A stretch of DNA of 40,512 nucleotides from positions 1 through 40,512 of the forward strand of contig JAFUFL010000006.1 in the NCBI GenBank assembly GCA_017469935.1. The letters run 5' to 3'. Source of the DNA: Lachnospiraceae bacterium (GTDB lineage: Bacteria; Bacillota; Clostridia; Lachnospirales; Lachnospiraceae). The notes below the pieces were generated by a model that was given only the letters and a program-made list of their open reading frames with translations, had not been told where the DNA came from and searched no databases. The first letter of the stretch is position 1; every line of letters starts with the position of its first letter. A program made the translations under genes and the position numbers. This document shows, one piece after another, positions 33,302 to 39,911 of this stretch.

Positions 33302-34228
33302 TTAAAGCCATTTCTTCTTTCGGAACCACAGGACGCCCCCGATCAGGATCGCCGCACTCACCAGGATGACCACCAGATAGCCGTACCTCCAGCGCAGTTC
33401 CGGCATGTACACAAAGTTCATGCCGTACCAGCCGACAATCAGTGTCAGCGGCATGAAGATCACGGTAACGACTGTGAGCACGGTCATGATCCGGTTCATC
33501 CGGATATCCAGCTGGGTTGAGAACATCTCCCGGAGCTGAACGGTGTAGTCCCGCAACTGCTTGACCTGGTCCATGAGGCGCATGACGCGCTCCGTGAACA
33601 GGCGGAAGTAGCGCAGGTTCTCTTCTTTGAAGAATCCGTTTTCATTTTCCTCCAATTCCTGGCCCAAATCAAGCATTTGCTCGTAGTGAATCCGCATATT
33701 CATGAGGAAGGTCCGTATATCATTGAGCCTTTCCGGGTATTTGTCCAGTTCGTTCGCCAGGATCTCGTCCTCGATCATGCCGAGCTCCTGCTCGATCTCC
33801 ACCAGGAGCCGAAGGTCCCGCTCTATAAGAAGTTCAAGAAAATCATACATGAATCGCTCCAGAGACGGAAGCCTCCATCTCTTTCGCCAGGCGATCTTCT
33901 CAATTGTTTTGGCGGTGAACTCGCCTTTTTCAATGAAGACAATTCCTTTTTCGTCCAAGGCGAACGCCAGCTTGTGCGGCGGGCCTCCCCTCTCCGAGCG
34001 GCGCGGCACGTAGAAAGTACCCGTCAGAGAGTCAAAGTTGACGATTGCTTTCGTCTCCAGCACGTCCGAGGGGTCCATGTCCATATCGATGACCATGTCG
34101 AACCGGTCCTTGGTGGCGGCCCAGGTCTCCGGATTTATGACGGCCACGTAGGGCGGATCTCCCGGTTTTCTGTCGTATATCTCCTGTGCGCTGCATGGGG
34201 TGAGCGTTTCTTTGATCTGGTAGTACAT
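33302..34228 (-). CDS. CorA-family magnesium/divalent cation transporter
   Basis: The 308-residue protein has a large cytoplasmic N-terminal domain with long helices (LLIERDLRLLVEIEQELGMIEDEILA; MRIHYEQMLDLGQELEENENGF). Two C-terminal spans flank the pore signature YGMNFVYMPELRW (GMN at about 271-273), and a basic tail FRKKKWL follows. This is the CorA layout, a pentameric Mg2+/Co2+ channel. The start ATG (MYYQIKET) has AGGAG; the longer frame runs into the palindromic repeat and is rejected. The gene is boxed in by palindromic elements: one 3 bp beyond its stop, another 16 bp before its start. Confidence 0.92.
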   Translation of the reverse strand: MYYQIKETLTPCSAQEIYDRKPGDPPYVAVINPETWAATKDRFDMVIDMDMDPSDVLETKAIVNFDSLTGTFYVPRRSERGGPPHKLAFALDEKGIVFIEKGEFTAKTIEKIAWRKRWRLPSLERFMYDFLELLIERDLRLLVEIEQELGMIEDEILANELDKYPERLNDIRTFLMNMRIHYEQMLDLGQELEENENGFFKEENLRYFRLFTERVMRLMDQVKQLRDYTVQLREMFSTQLDIRMNRIMTVLTVVTVIFMPLTLIVGWYGMNFVYMPELRWRYGYLVVILVSAAILIGGVLWFRKKKWL

Positions 34229-34244
34229 ATGGGTTTCTCCTGAG

Positions 34245-34295
34245 TGTGTCACGGGGACGTATCTGCTGACACATTTTGTTCCCAAAATGTGTCAG
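34245..34295. repeat. Palindromic element copy 2, right arm truncated
   Basis: The left arm (34245-34278) is complete, then spacer TTCC and only CAAAATGTGTCAG of the right arm. The outer 20 bp of the right arm are missing and replaced by GC-rich DNA. Confidence 0.85.
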
Positions 34296-34377
34296 GCGGT
34301 CGCGGTTCCCCTGGGTCTGGGCGGGTGCCGCGGGCGGCACTGCCTGGTTAGAATTTTACCATATTTGCCGTGTCATG

Positions 34378-34411
34378 TGTGTCACGGGGACGTATCCGCT
34401 GACACATTTTG
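34378..34411. repeat. Palindromic element copy 3, single arm
   Basis: One complete 34-bp arm starting TGTGTCACGGGGACG, without spacer or second arm. It runs straight into the minisatellite region. Confidence 0.85.
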
Positions 34412-34430
34412 GAGCGGCCTCCGGGGCGAC

Positions 34431-34528
34431 GGTACCCCAGAGGTTGCGGTACCCCAGAGGTCGCGGTACCCCAGAGGTCGCGGTACCCCAGAGGTCACGG
34501 CACCCCAGAGGTCGCGGCACCTCTGGGG
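34431..34528. repeat. 17-bp minisatellite, five copies plus an inverted half copy
   Basis: GGTACCCCAGAGGTCGC and close variants repeat head to tail at 34431, 34448, 34465, 34482 and 34499. The array closes with ACCTCTGGGG in inverse orientation, making a final CCCCAGAGGT/ACCTCTGGGG hairpin that abuts palindromic copy 4. Confidence 0.85.
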
Positions 34529-34529
34529 T

Positions 34530-34601
34530 TGTGTCACGGGGACGTATCTACTGACACATTTTGGGAACAAAATGTGTCAGTAGATACGTCCCCGTGACAC
34601 A
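34530..34601. repeat. Palindromic element copy 4, perfect 34-bp arms
   Basis: Left arm 34530-34563 and right arm 34568-34601 are perfectly complementary over 34 bp around a GGAA spacer. Copy 1 has TTCC there, so the asymmetric spacer reveals the opposite orientation. This is the most intact copy in the window. Confidence 0.92.
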
Positions 34602-34673
34602 ACCTTACGGTATAATGATAACAGTTATTTATAAAAACACGCACGATCAGAAGATCAGAAGAAAGGATACTCC

Positions 34674-36287
34674 GTGAAAAAGACATATGACGTGATCATT
34701 ATCGGCGCCGGCGTCGTCGGAAGCGCCATGGCGAGGGAGTTGTCCCGCTACAAGCTGGATATCGCGGTCCTGGAGAAGAACCTGGATGTGTGCTTTGAGA
34801 CCAGCTCCCGCAACACCGGCGTCTGCCACGGCGGCTTCGCCTACGACCCGGGCTCTCTGAAAGCGCGCCTCTGCGTCGAAGGCAACAGGATGATGGGACA
34901 GCTGTCCGAGGAACTCGGATTCAGCTTCAAGCGCTGCGGCAAAGTCCTGGTCGGCAATACCGACGAGGAATACGAACAGCTGCTGCGCGTCATGGCGCAG
35001 GGTGAAGTCAACGGCGCGACCGGCCTTCGAATGATCGACGAAGAAGAGCTGCACAGGCTCGTGCCCGCCGTCAAAGGCAAGTTCGCTCTCCTGTCCGAGA
35101 ACAGCGGGATCCTGGATCCCTTCATGTTCACCATCGCGCTGGCGGAGAATGCGGCGCACAATGGGGCCGAGTACTTTTTTGACAGCGAAGTGACGGACAT
35201 CCGCCGCGAAGAGGACGGCACCTGGACCATCGTGACCGTTCACGGCCTGTTCCGCTCCCGCTGGGTCGTCAACGCGGCCGGCCTCGGCTGCGGGAAGGTC
35301 TCCGACATGCTCGGGCTCACCGGCTACCGAATCATCGGCTCCAAGGACGACTATATCATCCTGGACCGCCGCCTGGGCCGCCTGGTCCCCATGCCGATCT
35401 ACACCGTCCCCTCCAACACCTACATGGGCATCCACGTCACCATCACCACGGACGGCAACGTGCTGCTGGGCCCGACCGCCGAGGAGACGGACGACCTCTC
35501 CTACTACGGCGTGGAGCAGAAAAACCTCGACTATCTCTACGAAGAAGCGGTCAAAATATGGCCCCACGTCGAGCGCAGCGACTACATCCGCACCTACAGC
35601 GGCATTCTGCCCAAGTGGGTCGACGAAAACGGACAAATTCAGGATTTCAAAATAGAGATCGTCGACAACGTCGCCCCTAACGCGGTCAATCTCGTCGGCA
35701 TCGAGTCTCCCGGCCTGACGGCCTCCGTAGCGATCGCGCGCTACGCGATCTCCATGATGCTGGAGAGGGAGAAATTTGAGGAAGATCTCTCTTTTGACCC
35801 GATCAGGAAGCCGATCCCGCGATTCGAGCAGCTCTGTCCCGCGGAGCAGGCCGCTCTGATCGAAGAGAACCCGGATTACGGCGAAATCGTGTGCCGCTGC
35901 GAAAAGGTCACCCGCGCGGAGATCCTGCAGGCGATCCACAATCCGCTAGGCTGCGCGACCATGGCCTCCGTCAAGTACCGCACGCGGTCCATGATGAGGC
36001 GCTGCCAGGGCGGCTACTGCCAGATGCGCATCAGTCAGATGCTGGAGGAGGAAACCGGCCAGAGCGAGACCGAGCTGGTCTATATGAGGAAGGACGGGCA
36101 TCCGTTCTTCGGAAAAGTGCGCGAGGAAGAAGGCTGGGATCCTGGGGCCGGCGCGGCGGCCGGGAACGCCTCGGGCGCCGAAAGTGCCTCGGCGGCCGGG
36201 TGCTCCTCAGGCGCCGAAAGTGCCTCGGCGGCCGGGTGCTCCTCAGGCGCCGGAAGTTCTGTCACAGGCAAGGAGGTGGCAAAATGA
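34674..36287 (+). CDS. FAD-dependent glycerol-3-phosphate dehydrogenase-like oxidoreductase (GlpA-type) with BFD [2Fe-2S] domain
   Basis: The 537-residue flavoprotein has an N-terminal FAD motif VIIIGAGVVGSAMARELSRYKLDIAVLEK and the family's RNTGVCHGGFAYDPGSLKARLC. A C-terminal BFD-type [2Fe-2S] domain (CRCEKVT near 407-413, CQGGYC near 444-449) follows. The last 45 or so residues are Ala/Gly/Ser/Glu-rich with a 12-residue repeat and look unlike the enzyme. With the next two genes it forms the GlpA-GlpB-DUF1667 set of clostridia, held to oxidise glycerol 3-phosphate or a related hydroxy acid anaerobically; the substrate is not proven. It starts with GTG after AAAGGA. Its stop overlaps the next ATG (ATGA). 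Confidence 0.88.
   Translation: MKKTYDVIIIGAGVVGSAMARELSRYKLDIAVLEKNLDVCFETSSRNTGVCHGGFAYDPGSLKARLCVEGNRMMGQLSEELGFSFKRCGKVLVGNTDEEYEQLLRVMAQGEVNGATGLRMIDEEELHRLVPAVKGKFALLSENSGILDPFMFTIALAENAAHNGAEYFFDSEVTDIRREEDGTWTIVTVHGLFRSRWVVNAAGLGCGKVSDMLGLTGYRIIGSKDDYIILDRRLGRLVPMPIYTVPSNTYMGIHVTITTDGNVLLGPTAEETDDLSYYGVEQKNLDYLYEEAVKIWPHVERSDYIRTYSGILPKWVDENGQIQDFKIEIVDNVAPNAVNLVGIESPGLTASVAIARYAISMMLEREKFEEDLSFDPIRKPIPRFEQLCPAEQAALIEENPDYGEIVCRCEKVTRAEILQAIHNPLGCATMASVKYRTRSMMRRCQGGYCQMRISQMLEEETGQSETELVYMRKDGHPFFGKVREEEGWDPGAGAAAGNASGAESASAAGCSSGAESASAAGCSSGAGSSVTGKEVAK
36174..36257 (+). repeat. 36-bp tandem repeat encoding the tail of the GlpA-like enzyme
   Basis: A 36-bp unit starting GGCGCCGAAAGTGCC occurs at 36174-36209 and 36210-36245, with a third partial copy. 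It is in frame and encodes GAESASAAGCSS twice. Confidence 0.85.
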
Positions 36288-37663
36288 TCGAGAGACGCTA
36301 TGTAGACGCCCTGATCGTCGGCGGAGGACCGGCAGGCCTCGCTGCCGCAACCGGGTTGTGGTACAGTGGGATCCGCGATATTTTGATCGTGGAAAGGGAA
36401 AAACACCTCGGAGGTATCCTGCGCCAGTGCATCCATGACGGGTTTGGCCTGACGCAGCTGGGCGTGACGCTCAGCGGTCCGGAATATGCGCAGCATTATG
36501 TCGACGACGTGGAGCGCATGGAAATCCCTTATATTACGAATGCGACTGTGCTCTCTGTCACTCCTTCGCGGGTTGTCACAGTCGTCTCGCGCGACGGGCT
36601 GGTCGAATATGAGGCAAAAGCCGTCATTCTGACGATGGGATGTCGCGAGCGCACGCGCGGCGCGCTGGCTATTCCGGGCGAGCGGCCCACGGGCGTGTTC
36701 ACTGCAGGGGTCGCGCAGGCCTACATCAACCTGTACAACCGCATGCCTGCGCGCGAGGTCATCATTCTCGGCTCCGGCGATATCGGCATGATCATGGCGC
36801 GGCGCCTGACACTGGAAGGGGCGCATGTGCAGGGCGTTTTCGAAGTGATGCCCTATGCGGCAGGGCTGCCCCGCAATGTCGAGCAGTGCCTCAATGATTA
36901 CAATATTCCGCTTTATCTGTCCCGCACAGCGACGAAGATCCATGGGAGCGGCCGCGTGACCGGGGTCACCATCTCTGAGGTGGACGCCCACGGGAAGCCG
37001 ATCCCGGGCACGGAAAAAGAATATGCCTGCGACACCGTGATCCTCTCTGTGGGCCTGATCCCGGAGAATGAACTCTCCCTTGATGCCGGCGTGGAACTGG
37101 ATCCGCACACGCGCGGCGCCTTTGTGGACGAGCACTACATGACCGGTGTGGAGGGGGTCTTTGCGGCGGGCAATGTTTTGCACGTGCATGATCTGGTGGA
37201 CTATGTGTCCCTGGAGGCGGAGCGCCTGGCGATGTCCGCGGCTGCCTACATCAAAGACGGCTCGCTTCCCGCCTGTCCGCTCGCAGTGGAGTGCGGCGAG
37301 AATGTCGGGCATGTCATTCCGCAGAGGGTCAGCGGAACGAGCGGCTTCCAGCTCTCGCTCCGCGTCCGGGGGCCTTTGCGCAGCTGCACGATCAAAGTCA
37401 CGCAGGATGGGCGCGAAGTGTTCTCCCACAAGATGCGCAAGGCGATCCCTGCGGAGATGATCCGGCTCGAGATTCCGGCGGCCGGGCTGTCCGCGTCGGG
37501 TGACCTGATGGTAGAGGCGATGGGGCAGGTTGAAGACGGCGGGGCGTCCGGTGCGGCCGGTTCTGCGGACTGCGGCGCGGTCGGTTCTGGTGATTCCGGT
37601 GCGGCCGGTTCTGGTGATTCCGGTGCGGCCGGTTCTGCGGATTATGCTCCGGAAGGGAGGTAA
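36284..37663 (+). CDS. FAD/NAD(P)-dependent oxidoreductase (GlpB-like partner)
   Basis: The 459-residue flavoprotein has a first dinucleotide fold ALIVGGGPAGLAAATGLWYSG, the family motif GGILRQCIHDGFGL and TMGCRERTRGALAIPGERPTGVFTAG. A second fold VIILGSGDIGMIMARRLTLEG and the FAD-closing FAAGNVLHVHDLVDYV follow. This is the pyridine-nucleotide-disulphide-type subunit that accompanies GlpA-like enzymes in clostridia. From about residue 425 a Gly/Ala/Ser/Asp-rich repetitive tail replaces normal sequence. The ATG has AGGAGGTGGCAAA upstream and overlaps the preceding stop; the DUF1667 gene follows after 2 bp, so all three are co-translated. Confidence 0.88.
   Translation: MIERRYVDALIVGGGPAGLAAATGLWYSGIRDILIVEREKHLGGILRQCIHDGFGLTQLGVTLSGPEYAQHYVDDVERMEIPYITNATVLSVTPSRVVTVVSRDGLVEYEAKAVILTMGCRERTRGALAIPGERPTGVFTAGVAQAYINLYNRMPAREVIILGSGDIGMIMARRLTLEGAHVQGVFEVMPYAAGLPRNVEQCLNDYNIPLYLSRTATKIHGSGRVTGVTISEVDAHGKPIPGTEKEYACDTVILSVGLIPENELSLDAGVELDPHTRGAFVDEHYMTGVEGVFAAGNVLHVHDLVDYVSLEAERLAMSAAAYIKDGSLPACPLAVECGENVGHVIPQRVSGTSGFQLSLRVRGPLRSCTIKVTQDGREVFSHKMRKAIPAEMIRLEIPAAGLSASGDLMVEAMGQVEDGGASGAAGSADCGAVGSGDSGAAGSGDSGAAGSADYAPEGR
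37543..37650 (+). repeat. 24-bp tandem repeat encoding the tail of the GlpB-like enzyme
   Basis: A 24-bp unit starting GGTTCTGGTGATTCC is repeated exactly at 37583-37606 and 37607-37630 within a longer Gly/Ala/Ser coding stretch, giving GSGDSGAA twice. Degenerate copies flank it. Confidence 0.8.
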
Positions 37664-37665
37664 TT

Positions 37666-38064
37666 GTGAAAAAAGAATACATCTGTATCATGTGTCCGAA
37701 CGGGTGCCGCGTCGAGGTGACGTATGAGCCTGCATCGGCTCCCGGCGAGGCGCCGGAGATTATATCCACATACGGCAACCTGTGCCCGCGCGGCGCGGGG
37801 TACGCGCGCCAGGAGCTCATCGACCCGCGGCGCATGATCGCCACATCGATCCTTGTGGAGGGCGGCGAGCTGCCTTTGGCCAGCGTGCGCCTGACTGCCC
37901 CGATCCCCAAGGACCGCCTCCTGGACGCGGTGGCTGAAATCCGCAAAATTAAAATGACCGCACCCGTGAAAGCGGGTACGGTCGTCATTCGTGATCTTTT
38001 GGGACTTGGGAGCGATGTGATCGTGACAAAGACGGTAGATGTGTCACGGGGACGTATCCGCTGA
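37666..38064 (+). CDS. DUF1667 protein, C-terminus supplied by a palindromic repeat
   Basis: The 132-residue protein has the DUF1667 zinc/iron-sulphur-like N-terminus YICIMCPNGCRVEVTYE and then GNLCPRGAGYARQELIDPRR, with four conserved Cys. It ends in PVKAGTVVIRDLLGLGSDVIVTKTVDVSRGRIR. This small protein always travels with GlpA/GlpB-type flavoenzymes and may bind a cluster for electron transfer. It starts with GTG behind GGGAGG, 2 bp after the previous stop. The last seven residues (VSRGRIR) and the stop codon are read from the palindromic element that begins at 38040, so the native 3' end has been replaced. Confidence 0.88.
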   Translation: MKKEYICIMCPNGCRVEVTYEPASAPGEAPEIISTYGNLCPRGAGYARQELIDPRRMIATSILVEGGELPLASVRLTAPIPKDRLLDAVAEIRKIKMTAPVKAGTVVIRDLLGLGSDVIVTKTVDVSRGRIR

Positions 38065-38237
38065 CACATTTTGGCGGATGTGACAGGGGGACGTATCAAC
38101 TGACACATTTTGTGTCAGTTGATACGTCCCCGTGACACACTCTCAGCTGACACATTTTTGTGTCAGCTGATACGTCCCCCTGACACACTTCTCAGCTGAC
38201 ACATTTTTGTGTCAGCTGATACGTCCCCCTGACACAC
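38040..38237. repeat. Compound palindromic array (copy 5)
   Basis: A single full arm (38040-38073) is followed by a compact palindrome with a TTTT loop (38079-38139). Two identical 49-bp units follow (38142-38190 and 38191-38239), each a hairpin CAGCTGACACA/TGTGTCAGCTG plus one outer arm. The last unit reaches the stop codon of the MATE gene. The array therefore fills the whole space between two convergent genes. Confidence 0.88.
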
Positions 38238-39632
38238 TTACACCGTGATGTCTCTGATCCAGATTCCTTTGTTGACGAGTGTGAGGCCGATCACTACTTT
38301 GACCAGTTCAACCGAGCACACGGCCGCATACATCGGCAGGATCGGCACCTGCGTGTAGTGGGCCAGATAGAAGGCGGCCGGAATGGATGCCGCCCAGCAG
38401 AAGCACGAGTCGAACAGGAAGGTGATGAATGTTTTGCCGCCGGAGCGGATGATGAAGTAGGAAGCGTTGTTGAACGCGTGGACCGGCATGAAGCAGGCCG
38501 TCACGCAGATCAGGCCGGCGGCCAGCGCGCGGATCTCGTCCGTCGTGTTGTAGATCTTCGGGAAAATGCCCGAGATCGCAAACATCAGGCTCGCCGAGAT
38601 CAGACACAGGAAGACAGAGAAAAGGGTCAGTTTCCAGGCCTCTTCCTTGAGCTCCCGGACCTTCGAGTCGCCCCATTCGCCCAGCTTCTGCCCGATGATG
38701 ATCGCGGTCGCGGAGCCCATCGCGATAAACGCGACGTTGAAGACGTTGGCAAGCGTCTGCGATATGTTAAACGCCGAGACCACCGAAAGTCCACGCACAC
38801 TGTAGCACTGCGTCAGCATGGCCTGCCCGCCGGACCACAGCGCCTCGTTGAGGAGAAGCGGCATCCCTTTTTGTATGCAGCTCAGCGTCAGGTCCGCCGG
38901 CACGTACAGGCTTCGGAGCGCGCCGACCACAAAAGGCACGCGCTCCGCATGCTTTTGCGCCCAGATTATGATGTATGTGAGCTCCACAAATCTTGAAATG
39001 ACGGTCGCGATCGCCGCCCCGACGACGCCCAGCGCGGGCGCGCCAAGTTTCCCGAAGATCAAAATATAGTTGCCCACCAGGTTGACGCCCACCGCCAGAA
39101 AAGACGCGATCATAGGCGCCACCGTCTCGCCGTGGGACCGGATTGTCGTACCGTAGGCTTGCGTCAGCGCAAAAGGAAGAAAGCCGATGCACATCACACC
39201 CAGATAACTGCGGGCCGCCTGCATCGTGGCTTGCACCGAGCCTCCGCCGCCGTCCTCGTGCAGATACAGATTGATCAGCGGTTCGCCGTAAGAGGCGAAG
39301 ACGGCGATTCCGATCAGAACCAGAAGCACAGACGTTATGATCTGCAGCCGGAACGTTCTGCGGACGCCTTCGTGATCTCCCTTGCCGCAGTACTGCGCGG
39401 TGAAGATGCCGATTCCGGAAAGTCCCCCGAATACACACAGGTTCCACACAAATAAGAGTGAGTTCACGATCGACACCCCCGTCATCGGGTCTGTGCCGAT
39501 GCGGCCCACCATGATATTGTCCAGCATATTTACAAAGTTCGTGATGCCGTTCTGCAGCATGATCGGCAGTGCGATCATCATCGTGTGGCTCACGAACTCT
39601 CTTTTAAACATAGCGCGTAATATTTTCATCAT
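38238..39632 (-). CDS. MATE-family efflux transporter
   Basis: The 464-residue integral membrane protein has about twelve spans in two pseudo-symmetric halves. The first half opens HTMMIALPIMLQNGITNFVNMLDNIMVGRIGTDPMTGVSIVNSLLF and the second opens CIQKGMPLLLNEALWSGGQAMLTQCYSVRGLSVVSAFNISQT. These are typical of MatE/DinF-type cation-coupled exporters of drugs or metabolites. I start at ATGATG (39632) after GAAAGG; an upstream TTG frame is unlikely. Its stop codon lies at the very edge of the palindromic array. The MerR regulator is divergent, and could control it. Confidence 0.88.
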   Translation of the reverse strand: MMKILRAMFKREFVSHTMMIALPIMLQNGITNFVNMLDNIMVGRIGTDPMTGVSIVNSLLFVWNLCVFGGLSGIGIFTAQYCGKGDHEGVRRTFRLQIITSVLLVLIGIAVFASYGEPLINLYLHEDGGGGSVQATMQAARSYLGVMCIGFLPFALTQAYGTTIRSHGETVAPMIASFLAVGVNLVGNYILIFGKLGAPALGVVGAAIATVISRFVELTYIIIWAQKHAERVPFVVGALRSLYVPADLTLSCIQKGMPLLLNEALWSGGQAMLTQCYSVRGLSVVSAFNISQTLANVFNVAFIAMGSATAIIIGQKLGEWGDSKVRELKEEAWKLTLFSVFLCLISASLMFAISGIFPKIYNTTDEIRALAAGLICVTACFMPVHAFNNASYFIIRSGGKTFITFLFDSCFCWAASIPAAFYLAHYTQVPILPMYAAVCSVELVKVVIGLTLVNKGIWIRDITV

Positions 39633-39768
39633 TTCTGACCTTTCAAGACTCGCAGAACTTCCCACCTGGGGTAAAACTTGTCTTTCCATTTCCGGCAAAA
39701 TGGCCGATACTTACTATAGCATCGGCTGTAATGGAATTCTATCTTAATTGTTATTATTTTTGCGAGGG

Positions 39769-39839
39769 TGTGTCATGGGGACGTATCTACTGACACATTT
39801 TGGGACAAAATGTGTCAGTAGATACGTCCCCGTGACACA
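39769..39839. repeat. Palindromic element copy 6 (34-3-34 bp)
   Basis: Arms 39769-39802 and 39806-39839 match with a single change (CATGG for CACGG) around a spacer reduced to GGA. It sits between the MATE and MerR promoters. Confidence 0.9.
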
Positions 39840-39855
39840 AAATTTCATTTTCCTG

Positions 39856-39886
39856 TTGACCTTCCAGTCTGTGGAAGGTGTAAAAA
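39856..39886 (+). promoter_or_regulatory. MerR-type promoter with 19-bp spacer and dyad operator
   Basis: TTGACC (39856-39861), a 19-bp spacer and TAAAAA (39881-39886). Most of the spacer is a perfect dyad, ACCTTCCA-n5-TGGAAGGT (39859-39879). An overlong 19-bp spacer filled by a dyad is the hallmark of MerR-activated promoters, in which the regulator twists the DNA. It precedes the merR-like gene, so autoregulation is likely. Confidence 0.75.
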
Positions 39887-39911
39887 GGAATCAGAAACGA
39901 GGTACAAAGCC

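Larger units (their letters stand above)
34229..34673. other. Repeat-filled intergenic region between corA-type gene and redox cluster
   Basis: These 445 bases hold three copies or fragments of the palindromic element (34245, 34378, 34530) and a 17-bp minisatellite (34431). A GC-rich spacer (34296-34377) lies between. GGTATAATGATAACAG near 34609 is a possible -10 box for the redox operon. No gene with a ribosome site is visible; the ORFs here are built from repeats. Confidence 0.6.

Noticed and set aside
34431-34528. CRISPR-like array of 17-bp repeats
   Set aside because: Units are contiguous with no spacers, and no cas genes are present.
39633-39698. TTG-initiated extension of the MATE transporter
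   Set aside because: No ribosome site precedes it, and the added 22 residues are polar and outside the first membrane span. ATGATG with GAAAGG is preferred.
33227-39839. Insertion sequences
   Set aside because: The palindromic elements are about 72 bp, carry no ORF, and no transposase gene is in the window. They are treated as non-autonomous repeats.
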